NCBI RefSeq assembly: GCF_030269485.1
Contig: NZ_BSTL01000004.1
Span: forward strand, 62,001 to 126,000
DNA length: 64,000 nucleotides
Direction: 5' to 3'
Origin: Actinoplanes sp. NBRC 103695
GTDB taxonomy: Bacteria > Actinomycetota > Actinomycetes > Mycobacteriales > Micromonosporaceae
The position numbers were made by a program, and so were the translations under genes. Numbering within the stretch: position 1 is the first letter of the stretch; each line of letters begins with the position of its first letter. Under the pieces are notes generated by a model. The model searched no databases and was not told where the DNA came from. It worked only from the letters and a program-made list of their open reading frames with translations. Positions 35,226-43,323 of this stretch are shown here, piece by piece.

Positions 35226-35729
35226 CTAGATCTGGGGGAGGAGGACGTCGACCACGTCCTTCTCCTTCGCCAGGTTCTCCTCGTCGCTGTCGCCACGGGA
35301 GTAGACGTCCACCTGCACCGTCCCATAGAGGACGTAGAGGTGGCCGGCCAGCGTGAACGCCTTCTCACCCAGCCCGTCCACCTCGTTCGCGCCGTCGATC
35401 CGCACGTCGTAGTCGGACCGCGTGGTGCGCGACAGGAAGACCGCGAGCTGCCCGCTGGGCTGTTGCCACTGGCAGAAGCGTGCGGCGTCGCCCGGCGCCG
35501 CCCCGTCCTCGTCCCTCTGGGAGATGTCCCGCCCGGTCAGCTTCGTGACCTGATCGTCGCTCAGCAGCGTGCACGGGTCGGGGATGTCGCCCGAGTCCTT
35601 CACCGAGCCGATTCCCGACTCCGAGGAAGGTGTGGGCGCGGGTGTTGCCTGCGCCCGTTCCAAGAGGGAGCAACCGGTGAGGGAGACGACGGTGACGACG
35701 GCGGCGATGGCTGAGAGAGGGCGCTTCAT
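35226..35729 (-). CDS. DUF3558-like lipoprotein
   Basis: The protein is 167 aa with lipobox LTGC and a Pro/Ser linker. The domain has the DUF3558 pattern of an early and a middle Cys (DPCTLLSDDQVTKLTG and ARFCQWQQPSG) and an even beta-strand spacing. The family is common in actinobacteria and its function is unknown. It is convergent with the GH64 gene, and no ribosome site is clear at the ATG. Confidence 0.78.
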   Translation of the reverse strand: MKRPLSAIAAVVTVVSLTGCSLLERAQATPAPTPSSESGIGSVKDSGDIPDPCTLLSDDQVTKLTGRDISQRDEDGAAPGDAARFCQWQQPSGQLAVFLSRTTRSDYDVRIDGANEVDGLGEKAFTLAGHLYVLYGTVQVDVYSRGDSDEENLAKEKDVVDVLLPQI

Positions 35730-35809
35730 GCGGGTAAGACTGCAGGTCAGCGTGCTGCCGGGACAGAGCGCTGCCGGGTGATGACACGTTTACGGGAGAT
35801 CTTCATCCG

Positions 35810-36715
35810 TCAGGACGACGGCGCCAGGTTCTCCAGGAGCTCCAGGGCCCGGTCGAGCCCCGCCGCCGGGTCGGCGTCCGGTCCGCCGATCAGGGGATCC
35901 CAGTTCAGGTCGTAGAAGAGCTCGGTGACACCGGCCTCCGCGTACAGCTCGGCGCCCGCCCTGATCTGCTCGACGCTGCCGGAGAGCGGCCGCGCGTCGT
36001 CGCGGTCACCGGCCAGCACCGCGCCGCGGACCACGATCCGCATGTCGTCGGGGTCCTTGCCGGACTCCTCGGCCGCCCGCCGCACGATCTGCGTCCCGCT
36101 CCGGATGTCGTCCAGGGTGGCGGCGCTGCGGCTGACCCAGCCGTCGGCGATCCGCCCGGCCCGGCGCAGCGCGCTCTCCGCCGTCCCGCCCAGGAGGATC
36201 GGCGGCCCGCCCGGCGCGACCGGTTTCGGCGCCATCCGGCTCGGCGGCACGGTGTAGAGATCGCCGTCGAAGGACGTGACCTCCTCGGTGAAGAGAGCAC
36301 GCAGGACAGAAACATATTCTTCGGTACGCCGCCCGCGCGGCGCCGGATCCGACCCGGTGGCGGCGAACTCGACGGCCGACCAGCCGGTGCCCAGCGCCAG
36401 GTCGGCCCGCCCGGCGGAGAGGACGTCCAGGGTGCTCGCCTGCTTGGCCAGGTAGGCCGGTGACAGATACGGCAGGTTGATCACCGCGACGCCCAGCCGG
36501 ATACGGGCCGTGAGTGCGGCCGCATAGCCCAGCGTCACCAGCGGGTCGAGGACGCTCCGATAGACCGGGTCGAGCTGGTCACCCTCGGCGACGAGCAGCC
36601 GCTGGAACGTCCACAGTCCGTGGTAGCCGAGCTCCTCGGCCCGCCGTGCGACCTGCCCCACGACGGCAGGTTCGGCCCACGCCCCGGACACCGGGCACCC
36701 GAAACTGATCAGCAT
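35810..36715 (-). CDS. LLM-class (luciferase-like) oxidoreductase, probably F420-dependent
   Basis: The protein is 301 aa and a bacterial-luciferase TIM barrel: AEELGYHGLWTFQRLL, VLDPLVTLGYAAALTARIRLG, LGTGWSAVEFAATG and GGPPILLGGTAESALRRAG. Actinobacterial members usually use F420H2, less often FMN. The substrate is unknown. TACGAT six nt before the ATG, with no ribosome site, indicates leaderless expression. A 23-bp palindrome just upstream of that box is a likely operator. It stands alone between a lipoprotein and an unknown gene. Confidence 0.87.
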   Translation of the reverse strand: MLISFGCPVSGAWAEPAVVGQVARRAEELGYHGLWTFQRLLVAEGDQLDPVYRSVLDPLVTLGYAAALTARIRLGVAVINLPYLSPAYLAKQASTLDVLSAGRADLALGTGWSAVEFAATGSDPAPRGRRTEEYVSVLRALFTEEVTSFDGDLYTVPPSRMAPKPVAPGGPPILLGGTAESALRRAGRIADGWVSRSAATLDDIRSGTQIVRRAAEESGKDPDDMRIVVRGAVLAGDRDDARPLSGSVEQIRAGAELYAEAGVTELFYDLNWDPLIGGPDADPAAGLDRALELLENLAPSS

Positions 36716-36721
36716 GAGCCG

Positions 36722-36756
36722 ATCGTAGGGCCTGTCTCGTGGGTCACCCACGAGAC
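36722..36756 (-). promoter_or_regulatory. Leaderless -10 box and 23-bp palindrome before the LLM gene
   Basis: TACGAT (36722-36727, minus strand) is the -10 box. At 36734-36756 GTCTCGTGGGT-C-ACCCACGAGAC has perfect 11-bp arms around one base. Placed between -10 and about -40, it should act as an operator; it could also terminate transcription from the gene upstream. Confidence 0.6.
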
Positions 36757-36768
36757 GGGACCTGAGGG

Positions 36769-37767
36769 TCAGCTGGTGAACGCGCGCCGCATGTTCGCGA
36801 CGCCGCCGGCGAGCGTGGTGAGCAACCGGGCCTCGGCGGAGTTGGGGGGTGACGACGCGAGCAGCCGGTCCACCCGGGCGGCCAGCGCGCCCAGCGACGA
36901 CCGGAAGCTGCTGCGGTCGGCCGGGCGGCGCAGCACCTGGTCGGCGTAGTGCCGCACGAACGCGTCGTAGTCGACCAGGCAGGCGCAGGCCGCGGCCATC
37001 CGGTCCGTGGTCGCCCGGCGCTCGGTCAGCCCGTGCAGCATGCGTTCCACCGCGCTGGACAGGTAGTCGCACTCCAGCCGCAGCTCCGGGTCGGCCGACG
37101 CGCGCAGGATCAGCGGGATCGCCTTGCGCAGGCAGCGGTCGGCCCGTCGCAGGTGAGCCGGCACGGTGCGCCGCGGATCGCGGCTCTCCGGCGACTCGGT
37201 GGTCAGCGTGGTGAAGTCGATCGGCCCGACCGCCTCCGGACCCTCCGCCAGGATGTCCGCCTCGCCGATCTCGGCCGCCCGGGCCAGCGACTTCTGCGCG
37301 GCCCGGTACAGCGCGGAGGCCTGCAGGAACGCCGACCGGGTGCCGCGCGGGTCGATCCGGTCGGCGGCCAGGCCGAAGCGCGCCGCGGCGAACGGCTTGT
37401 CCTCGGCGAGCGCGCGGTCGCCGGCCGCCAGCTCCTCGGCGGTCACCCACGCGATCGCGCGTTGCAGCACCGGCTCCTTCAGCGCGGTGCGGCCGTTGCC
37501 GGTGCAGCGATCCTGGGCGTACGCCCACCGCTCGGTCAGCGTGGCGTCCTCGATCTTGTCCAGCTGCCGCGCCCGCACGCACCGGTCGAGCAGCTGCGCC
37601 GCCTCCAGCCGCCAGCCCTTGCGCAACCGGCTCCGGGCGACCTCGACGGCGGTCTCCACGGGGGCGCGGCGCTGTTCCGGGATGCGACGGGTGGGCGATG
37701 CAATACGTGAGGGGTCCGTCAGCACGACGACGAACATAACACTGGAAGTCACCGTGAATATACTCAT
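36769..37767 (-). CDS. Unrecognised helical protein
   Basis: The protein is 332 aa at most. I do not recognise it. After about 35 disordered residues it is predicted to be almost entirely helical and rich in Ala, Arg and Leu, with segments such as VEVARSRLRKGWRLEAAQLL, RALAEDKPFAAARFGLAADR and RRADRCLRKAIPLILRAS that resemble TPR-like helix pairs. It has no signal peptide or catalytic motif. ATG 37767 and ATG 37737 are both possible starts, neither with a ribosome site. Codon use is typical of real genes in the window. Its stop is 12 bp beyond the palindrome of the LLM gene. Confidence 0.6.
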   Translation of the reverse strand: MSIFTVTSSVMFVVVLTDPSRIASPTRRIPEQRRAPVETAVEVARSRLRKGWRLEAAQLLDRCVRARQLDKIEDATLTERWAYAQDRCTGNGRTALKEPVLQRAIAWVTAEELAAGDRALAEDKPFAAARFGLAADRIDPRGTRSAFLQASALYRAAQKSLARAAEIGEADILAEGPEAVGPIDFTTLTTESPESRDPRRTVPAHLRRADRCLRKAIPLILRASADPELRLECDYLSSAVERMLHGLTERRATTDRMAAACACLVDYDAFVRHYADQVLRRPADRSSFRSSLGALAARVDRLLASSPPNSAEARLLTTLAGGVANMRRAFTS

Positions 37768-37954
37768 GGTGATCTTTATTGCTGTACGAACCGGGACAAC
37801 CCGGCGGCTTACCGGCGGAGCGCGACGGACCGCCTGGCCGACGCGTCGAGGGCGAGCAGGTGCTGCGCGCGTACTCGGAGAAAAGCCGGCCGCGGACCGA
37901 CCGGCCCGCGACCGGCATGGTCCTTCCCTGCTCCTTGCTGACCAGCCCTGCTAC

Positions 37955-38797
37955 CTACTTGCTGACCAGCAGGCGGCCAACCTCGTCGGCCTTCTCGCCC
38001 AGCGCGGTCTTCAGCACGGCGGCCGTCTCCTCGGTGGAGCGGTCCGGCGCGGCCAGGGTCGACGCCACCACCGACGCGACGTCCTCGGTGTCCATGCTGG
38101 CCAGGACCTCCGCGGTGATCTGCGGGTTGGCGGCGACGAGCGCGGCCAGCATGTTCTTCATCTCGAAGAACAACGTGTCGTGCGTGGAGACGCCGGTGCG
38201 GCCGACCGTCTGCTGCCACGGCGCGACACGCAAGGCCCGGCGCTGCGGGTTGTCCTTGGCGTTCGGCGACAGGCGGCTGTTCCACCACGAGTCCATCCGC
38301 GCGTTGAAGTCGGTCTGGGTGATTCCGGCCATGGCGTCGTCCTCGGCTTCCAGTAGTCCCCAGCGGCGGGTGTCGCGCTCCTGGGCGGTCGTGTAGCGGG
38401 AGGAGAAGTGCGCGTGCTTGTCGTGCGGATTCGATCCGGTGTACGTGCGGGCCGTCCAGCCCCACGACCGGGACCAGATGCGCCGGTTGTAGATCACGTT
38501 CTGCAGGCGGTCGTCCGCGCCGGACCGGTGCCGGGTCACGATGACCTCGACGGCCTTCGCCATGGTCCAGCCCGCCTTGCGCAGGTCGGCGTCCACGTCG
38601 ATGGCGTGCACCTCGTTGGTCGAGTCGGCGTCCTCGGACGGCGTGGCCCCGGTCTCGTCCGGGTTGTGGTCGCTCGAGCTCGAGGCGTGCGCCGAGTCGC
38701 CGATCGAACCGTCGCTGCTCCGGTCCCGGGAGGGCGCCAGCGTGTTGAACTCAGTGCGCAGGCTGACCAGGCACGGAACCAGGATCCAACTCGCCAC
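37955..38797 (-). CDS. M15-like peptidase-domain protein of phage-lysin type
   Basis: The protein is 280 aa. The N-terminal 130 aa carry a metallopeptidase pattern: SSSDHNPDETG, then EVHAIDVDADLRKAG, and later HDKHAHFS. The His/Asp plus H-x-H arrangement is that of M15-type D-Ala-D-Ala peptidases and actinophage lysins. The C-terminal half (about 150-280) is helical and unrecognised. There is no signal peptide. GTG 38797 is preceded by GGGAGGAGG, an excellent ribosome site. It overlaps the 3' end of a small Pro-rich gene. No other phage genes were seen, so it is either a domesticated phage function or cargo. Confidence 0.68.
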   Translation of the reverse strand: MASWILVPCLVSLRTEFNTLAPSRDRSSDGSIGDSAHASSSSDHNPDETGATPSEDADSTNEVHAIDVDADLRKAGWTMAKAVEVIVTRHRSGADDRLQNVIYNRRIWSRSWGWTARTYTGSNPHDKHAHFSSRYTTAQERDTRRWGLLEAEDDAMAGITQTDFNARMDSWWNSRLSPNAKDNPQRRALRVAPWQQTVGRTGVSTHDTLFFEMKNMLAALVAANPQITAEVLASMDTEDVASVVASTLAAPDRSTEETAAVLKTALGEKADEVGRLLVSK

Positions 38798-38969
38798 TCG
38801 GCACCTCCTCCCAGGGATCGGGCACGGGCTCGCCGGAGTACTCCTCGGGCGCGCCGGGGTCGTGCGGCTCCGCGTACTGTTCGCCTCGCTGCTCCGGGAC
38901 GCCCTGCTGCTCCGGGACGCCCCGCTGCTCCGGGACGTTGGCCGGCCGGCTCACGGACGGGTCGGTCAC
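38751..38969 (-). CDS. Small Pro/Glu-rich protein with PEQ repeats
   Basis: The protein is 72 aa and unrecognised. Three short repeats (VPEQRG, VPEQQG, VPEQRG) are followed by an acidic Pro-rich stretch; it is probably disordered. GTG 38969 has AAGGAGA six nt upstream, which is the main support. Its 3' end overlaps the M15-like gene by 47 bp, suggesting coupled translation of the two. Confidence 0.5.
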   Translation of the reverse strand: MTDPSVSRPANVPEQRGVPEQQGVPEQRGEQYAEPHDPGAPEEYSGEPVPDPWEEVPSGELDPGSVPGQPAH

Positions 38970-39096
38970 AACACTCTCTCCTTGGTCGGGGCGGGAATCA
39001 GATGATTCCCCGCTCGCGACGCGGGACAGTACCCAACCAGTGCGACACGGACGCCGGTTCACCCGCGAATCATCGTGATCTGCACAAAGGCGACGG

Positions 39097-40134
39097 TTAC
39101 GCGCTGTCGCGGATCACCAGGGTGGGTTGGAATGTCACGGAGCGTGGAAGCCGGCCGGGTGCCGCGATCTGCGCCAGGAGCATCTCCGCCATCTCCGCGG
39201 CCATCTCCTCGACAGGCTGGCGGATGGTGGTGAGCAGGGGCCGGCACTCCAACGCCGCGCTGCTGTCGTCGAAGCCGATCACCGCGACGTCCTCCGGCAC
39301 ACGGTGACCGAGGTCCTGCACGGCGCGTAACGCACCCTCGGACATCAGGTCGCTGGCGACGAACAGGCCGTCCACGTCCGGGTGATCGGCGAGCAGCCGC
39401 CGCGCGCACTCCTCGCCGCCCGCCCGGGTGAAGTCGCCCTCGATCGAGGGGACGTGCCGGCCCTTGACCGCAGCCCGGAAACCCTCCAGCCGGTCCATCC
39501 CGGCCGGGATGTCGAGCGGGCCGGAGATCGTCGCGAGCCGGCGGCAACCGCGGGCGAGCAGGTGCTCGGCCGCGAGACGCGCGCCCAGGCGCTGGTCGAC
39601 GTCGACGAAGCTGGCCGCGATCGGCTGCGCCGGCCGGGCCGACACCACCGCCGGGATGCCCAGGTCGTGCACCTGCCGGGGGAGCGGGTCCTGTTCGTGG
39701 CTGCTGATCAGCAGGACGCCGTCGACGTGGCCCTGGCGCAGGTAGCGGATCACGTGGTGATGGTCGCCGGAATCGGTCGGGATGATCACCAGGTGGATGT
39801 CGTACGGCCGCAGCGCGGTGGTCGCGCCGGCCGTGATGCGCCCGAAGTAGGGGTCGGTGAACACCCGGTTGAGGAAGGAGGTGTCGTTCGGGCGCTCCGG
39901 CTCGGAGATCACCAGGGCCACCGAGTTGGTGCGCCGGGTGACGAGCGTGCGGGCGGCCACGTTCGGCACGTACCCCGTATCGGCGATCGCGCGCTCCACC
40001 ATCTCGCGGATCTTCGCGTCGACGCTCGGCGCGCCGTTGATCACCCGGGAGACCGTCGCGCGGGACACCCCGGCCGCCTCCGCGACCTGGTCCATGGTGG
40101 GATTCTGCCCACCGCGCGGGGGCCTGGAGCTCAT
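39097..40134 (-). CDS. LacI-family transcriptional regulator
   Basis: The protein is 345 aa. The N-terminal DNA-binding domain reads MDQVAEAAGVSRATVSRVIN with the hinge VPNVAARTL, followed by a periplasmic-binding-like sensor domain (ALVISEPERPNDTSFLNRVF, DGVLLISSHEQDPL, VDGLFVASDLMSEGAL, VIGFDDSSAALECRPLLTTI). It probably represses sugar-use genes until an oligosaccharide binds. ATG 40134 is chosen; TATAAC lies 7 nt upstream. A 36-bp perfect palindrome with core GGAAGCGCTTCC lies just upstream, and near-identical cores precede the GH16 gene. Confidence 0.92.
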   Translation of the reverse strand: MSSRPPRGGQNPTMDQVAEAAGVSRATVSRVINGAPSVDAKIREMVERAIADTGYVPNVAARTLVTRRTNSVALVISEPERPNDTSFLNRVFTDPYFGRITAGATTALRPYDIHLVIIPTDSGDHHHVIRYLRQGHVDGVLLISSHEQDPLPRQVHDLGIPAVVSARPAQPIAASFVDVDQRLGARLAAEHLLARGCRRLATISGPLDIPAGMDRLEGFRAAVKGRHVPSIEGDFTRAGGEECARRLLADHPDVDGLFVASDLMSEGALRAVQDLGHRVPEDVAVIGFDDSSAALECRPLLTTIRQPVEEMAAEMAEMLLAQIAAPGRLPRSVTFQPTLVIRDSA

Positions 40135-40158
40135 GGCGTCTGTTATAGCACCGGAGGG

Positions 40159-40194
40159 CCGCAGGGCCGGGGAAGCGCTTCCCCGGCCCTGCGG
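40159..40194. promoter_or_regulatory. 36-bp perfect palindrome with LacI-type core
   Basis: CCGCAGGGCCGGGGAAGC is followed directly by its exact reverse complement, with no loop. The centre GGAAGCGCTTCC is a LacI-family operator. It lies 8 bp after the DUF1996 stop and 25 bp before the lacI start, so it can be a terminator of one and an operator of the other. Confidence 0.75.
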
Positions 40195-40201
40195 CTTCAG
40201 G

Positions 40202-41041
40202 TCACGACGGACGACCATCCGCGCCGCACTTGATGATCGGCCGGATGCAGTCGTTGACCCGGCGGGCCATCTCCGCGACCGGCCACGCGTTGAAGAAATC
40301 GCCGTGCATCGTGTAGCCCGGCCCCGACGCCAGCCGGAAACCGGCCGGGTTGCCGCTCACCGGGTAACGCATCACCTGACGCAGCTTCGGCACCACCACC
40401 GGATGGCTCGCCGGGCAGGCGCCGCCGACCGGGTACGCCATGTGGCTCTTGTGGTCCGTCGAGTCCAGGTCGCGGCCGTTCCAGCACTGCGGGAAGTCCA
40501 GGTACGACTCCAGCATCGTCCCGGACGGGCAGGTGACGAAGTCGTGCGACGGTGGCACCTGGCCGGCGTGCAGGCACGACCACCGCGAGATGGTGTTGTC
40601 GTTCGGGCCGGCCGCCCTGGCGTTGCCCGCCACGATGCGCAGGCCCAGCGGCAGCGGCTGGGTGGTGGCGATCAGGTCGTCCCGTACGCCCTCACCGAGG
40701 TAGTAGAAGACGCCCGTGGTCGGCTCCACCGGCACGTTGTTGTTGTAGAAGGTCGGGATCCAGTACGACGACTTGTCGATCGACGGGTTGCAGTTGCTGT
40801 TCGCGTTGAGCAGGTCGTTGACGGTCGTGTACGCGTTGGTCACCCGGCTGCCGAAGAAACTGTGCATGTGCGAGGCGCCGGGCATGTTCGGGAAGACGAT
40901 CGGGTCGTCCGGCAGCCGGTGGCTGTAGGGGCAGTCGGCCAGGAACTCGGCCACCCTGACGATGTCGGCGTCGGCGTTCTTCGGAATGCCGATGGTGAGT
41001 GCTATCAGCACGGCGGCGAGTGCGGCTTTTGCGAGGCGCAT
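40202..41041 (-). CDS. Secreted DUF1996 protein
   Basis: The protein is 279 aa with a signal peptide ending ADA near residue 25. The mature part fits DUF1996: FLADCPYSHRLPDDPIVFP, GASHMHSFFG, YWIPTFYNNN, and DSTDHKSHMAYP with conserved His, Asp and Cys residues. Related proteins occur in actinobacteria and fungi beside glucan-degrading enzymes; no activity is proven. AGGAGG lies 4 nt before the ATG. It is between the GH16 gene and the LacI gene on the same strand, which suggests one glucan-related unit. Confidence 0.87.
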   Translation of the reverse strand: MRLAKAALAAVLIALTIGIPKNADADIVRVAEFLADCPYSHRLPDDPIVFPNMPGASHMHSFFGSRVTNAYTTVNDLLNANSNCNPSIDKSSYWIPTFYNNNVPVEPTTGVFYYLGEGVRDDLIATTQPLPLGLRIVAGNARAAGPNDNTISRWSCLHAGQVPPSHDFVTCPSGTMLESYLDFPQCWNGRDLDSTDHKSHMAYPVGGACPASHPVVVPKLRQVMRYPVSGNPAGFRLASGPGYTMHGDFFNAWPVAEMARRVNDCIRPIIKCGADGRPS

Positions 41042-41060
41042 CTTTCCTCCTTGGGGAAAC

Positions 41061-41091
41061 GCCGGGACGGGGATGGGGGCCCCGTCCCGGC
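41061..41091 (-). terminator. Hairpin between the GH16 and DUF1996 genes
   Basis: GCCGGGACGGGG and CCCCGTCCCGGC form a perfect 12-bp stem with a 7-nt loop. It lies 21 bp after the GH16 stop and 20 bp before the DUF1996 start, so read-through would be partial. Confidence 0.65.
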
Positions 41092-41111
41092 GTGGTGCCG
41101 AGCCGGTCAGA

Positions 41112-42827
41112 TCACTGGAGGACGCGGACGTAGTCGACCAGCATGCGAGACGGGAACGGCGTGGTGCCGTCGATCGGGCCGGGGAAATCGCCGCCGACAG
41201 CGAGGTTGAGGATCAGGTAGAACGGGTGGTCGAAGATCCACGGGCCGCGGGTGTTCTCCACGGTCTCCTTGCCGGCGGTGAAGACCAGCGTGTTGTCCAG
41301 GAAGAACCGGATGCCCTTGCTGTCCCACTCGGCGGCGTAGAGGTGGTAGTCCAGGGACAGATCCACCGGGGCGGTGGACTTCTGGCCGTACCCGCCGCCG
41401 CCGTTGTAGGCCGGGGCGTGCAGCGTCGTGTAGGTCTCGTTGGTGTTCCGGCCGAGGACCTCCATGATGTCGATCTCGCCGTTGTACGGCCACGGGCGGC
41501 CCTGCAGGAAGTCGGCGCCCATCATCCAGAACGCCGGCCACAGGCCGTTGCCCTTCGGCACCTTGATCCGGGCCTCGAACCGGCCGTACTGCGCGTGGAA
41601 CTTGTTGCTGGTGTTCATCCGGCCCGAGGTGTACTGCCGGCCCTGGTAGTCCTGCCGGCGAGCCTCGATGACCAGGTGACCCTGGCCGTCCATCTGCGCG
41701 TTCTCACTGTTCGGCGTGTAGTACTGGACCTCGCCGTTCTGCGGGACACCCGGGTCGTACGTCCACTTCGCGGTGCTCGGCTTGGTGCCCGACGGGTCGT
41801 TGAACTGGTCCTCGAACACCACGCGGGTGGCCGGGAACGCCGGGTCGGCCGGCTGCGCGGGCGGGCTCTGCGGTGCGCCGCCGGTGCCGTAGACGCTGAA
41901 CTCCCACAGCGAGTAGCCGTACGCGCTGCTCCGGGTCGTGCCGTACATCCGCACGTACCGGCCGGTGCCGGTCGCGTTGATGACGTCCTTCAACCCGTTG
42001 CCCGTGGTGGTCGAGAAGAAGCTCGTCCAGTTCGCGTTGTCGTTCGAGACCTGCAGCTGGTACGCCGTCGCGTAGGCCGGATCCCACTGCAGCACCACCT
42101 GGCTGATCTGCGCGGCGGCGCCCAGGTCGACCGAGATCCAGCCCGGGTCCACCCAGCCGTTCGTCGAGCTCGTCGCCCAGCGGCTGGCCGGGTCGTTGTC
42201 GAACGCCTTGTCCGGGGTGCACGGGTTGCAGTTCACGTCGTTCTGCGAGGTCGACGCCAGCGCCGGCTTGTTGTACGACAGCAGCCGGGTGCCGCCCGGC
42301 GGCGGGTCGTCCGGAGGTGTGGTGCCGCCGCCGGAGAAGACCTGGAACTCCCAGAACGAGTAGCCGTACTGCTCCAGCGCCCGCTGGGTGAGGTTGATGC
42401 GCACGTACCGGGCGGTGCCGGTGACCGGGATGCTCTGCTGGCCGCCCGGGCCGGTGGTGGTGGCGTACGCCTGCGTCCAGCTCGAGCCGTTCGCGGAGAA
42501 CTGGATGGTGAAGGCCTTGGCGTACGCGCCCTCCCAGTTGATCGCGATCCGGCTGACCGCGGTGGACGCGCCCAGGTCCACCTGGAACCACTGGCTGGCG
42601 GTGAACGCGCTGGCCCACCGGGTGCCGCTGTTGCCGTCGACCGCCTCGCCGGGCAGGTAGGCGCCCGCGATCTCGGTGGACGACGCGGTGGCCGGCTTGC
42701 CCTGCGACACGATGGTCTCGGCCGCCTCGGCGCCGGTCGTCGCAACCAGGCTTCCCAGCAGGCCGACCAGGACGACGCCGAGACCGGCCAGTCCTTTCCG
42801 GCTTCGTCGGAAAACAGGGGATGTCAT
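41112..42827 (-). CDS. Secreted laminarinase-like enzyme: two CBM32/F5-8C modules plus GH16
   Basis: The protein is 571 aa. A signal peptide (about 1-35) is followed by two discoidin-like CBM32 domains (about 36-165 and 180-310; each ends YGYSFWEF or YGYSLWEF) and a GH16 catalytic domain (about 330-571). The active site is GEIDIMEVLG with E-x-D-x-x-E, and YTSGRMNTSNKFHAQYGRFE and GLWPAFWMMG are typical of beta-1,3-glucanases. It should hydrolyse laminarin or other beta-1,3-glucans outside the cell. AAGGAGA precedes the ATG. Two LacI-type half-perfect palindromes lie 75-155 bp upstream. Confidence 0.93.
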   Translation of the reverse strand: MTSPVFRRSRKGLAGLGVVLVGLLGSLVATTGAEAAETIVSQGKPATASSTEIAGAYLPGEAVDGNSGTRWASAFTASQWFQVDLGASTAVSRIAINWEGAYAKAFTIQFSANGSSWTQAYATTTGPGGQQSIPVTGTARYVRINLTQRALEQYGYSFWEFQVFSGGGTTPPDDPPPGGTRLLSYNKPALASTSQNDVNCNPCTPDKAFDNDPASRWATSSTNGWVDPGWISVDLGAAAQISQVVLQWDPAYATAYQLQVSNDNANWTSFFSTTTGNGLKDVINATGTGRYVRMYGTTRSSAYGYSLWEFSVYGTGGAPQSPPAQPADPAFPATRVVFEDQFNDPSGTKPSTAKWTYDPGVPQNGEVQYYTPNSENAQMDGQGHLVIEARRQDYQGRQYTSGRMNTSNKFHAQYGRFEARIKVPKGNGLWPAFWMMGADFLQGRPWPYNGEIDIMEVLGRNTNETYTTLHAPAYNGGGGYGQKSTAPVDLSLDYHLYAAEWDSKGIRFFLDNTLVFTAGKETVENTRGPWIFDHPFYLILNLAVGGDFPGPIDGTTPFPSRMLVDYVRVLQ

Positions 42828-42900
42828 ACGGGGATCTCCTTGCGGGGAATCAAGGGGACGGGTGGAAGAGGGGATGTGTCAGAGCTGTTACGGGGATGTA

Positions 42901-42981
42901 AGAAAGCGCTCTTTGAAAGGTCACTCTGAACCCCGGTTTCATGCATGTCAATGCCAGGTGACGGGCTCGGGAAGCGCTTTC
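42901..42981 (-). promoter_or_regulatory. Two LacI-type operator candidates upstream of the GH16 gene
   Basis: AGAAAGCGCTCTTT (42901-42914) and GGAAGCGCTTTC (42970-42981) are each one mismatch from perfect palindromes and share the core AAGCGCT with the palindrome at the LacI gene. They are about 56 bp apart, centred near 79 and 148 bp before the start codon. Confidence 0.65.
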
Positions 42982-43098
42982 TCGCGTTCCCCCTGGTGGC
43001 GGCCTGGTTCCGGAACCGGGCGGTGTGGTCCGGGCGCTGCCGGGGGCGCGGGTGGGGGCGCTGCGGTGGGCGCGGCCGGGGCGCTGCCGTGGGCGCGG

Positions 43099-43193
43099 GT
43101 GGTAGCCGGTGGCGTCGGTGGTAGGTGACGGCGGCTGTGGTTGCCGGTGGCGTCGGGGGTAGGTGGCGGCGGCGGTGGTAGCCGGTGGCGTCA
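43099..43193. repeat. Three tandem copies of a 38-bp unit
   Basis: GTGGTAGCCGGTGGCGTC starts at 43099, 43137 (one change) and 43175; the last unit runs directly into the first 51-bp palindromic element. The array is G-rich on the plus strand. With the operators above, it explains most of the 496-bp gap between the GH16 and DUF559 genes. Confidence 0.88.
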
Positions 43194-43243
43194 GTGGTAG
43201 GTCGTGGCGGTGTTCGGGTGCGGATAGCGCGCCGGCCCACCAC
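43194..43243. repeat. Palindromic element, copy A
   Basis: This 50-bp element starts GTGGTAGG and ends CCCACCAC, with GCGCGCC internally. It belongs to the GTGGTAG...CTACCAC family described for copies B and C. Confidence 0.7.
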
Positions 43244-43254
43244 GGGTCGCGGAG

Positions 43255-43305
43255 GTGGTAGGTCGTGGCGGTGTCGACACGGCGGATGGCGCGCTGTCCT
43301 ACCAC
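43255..43305. repeat. Palindromic element, copy B
   Basis: This 51-bp element starts GTGGTAGG and ends CCTACCAC, so the ends are perfect inverted repeats. It lies 18 bp after the stop of the DUF559 gene. Confidence 0.8.
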
Positions 43306-43323
43306 GATTGGAGGGCCGTCGGC

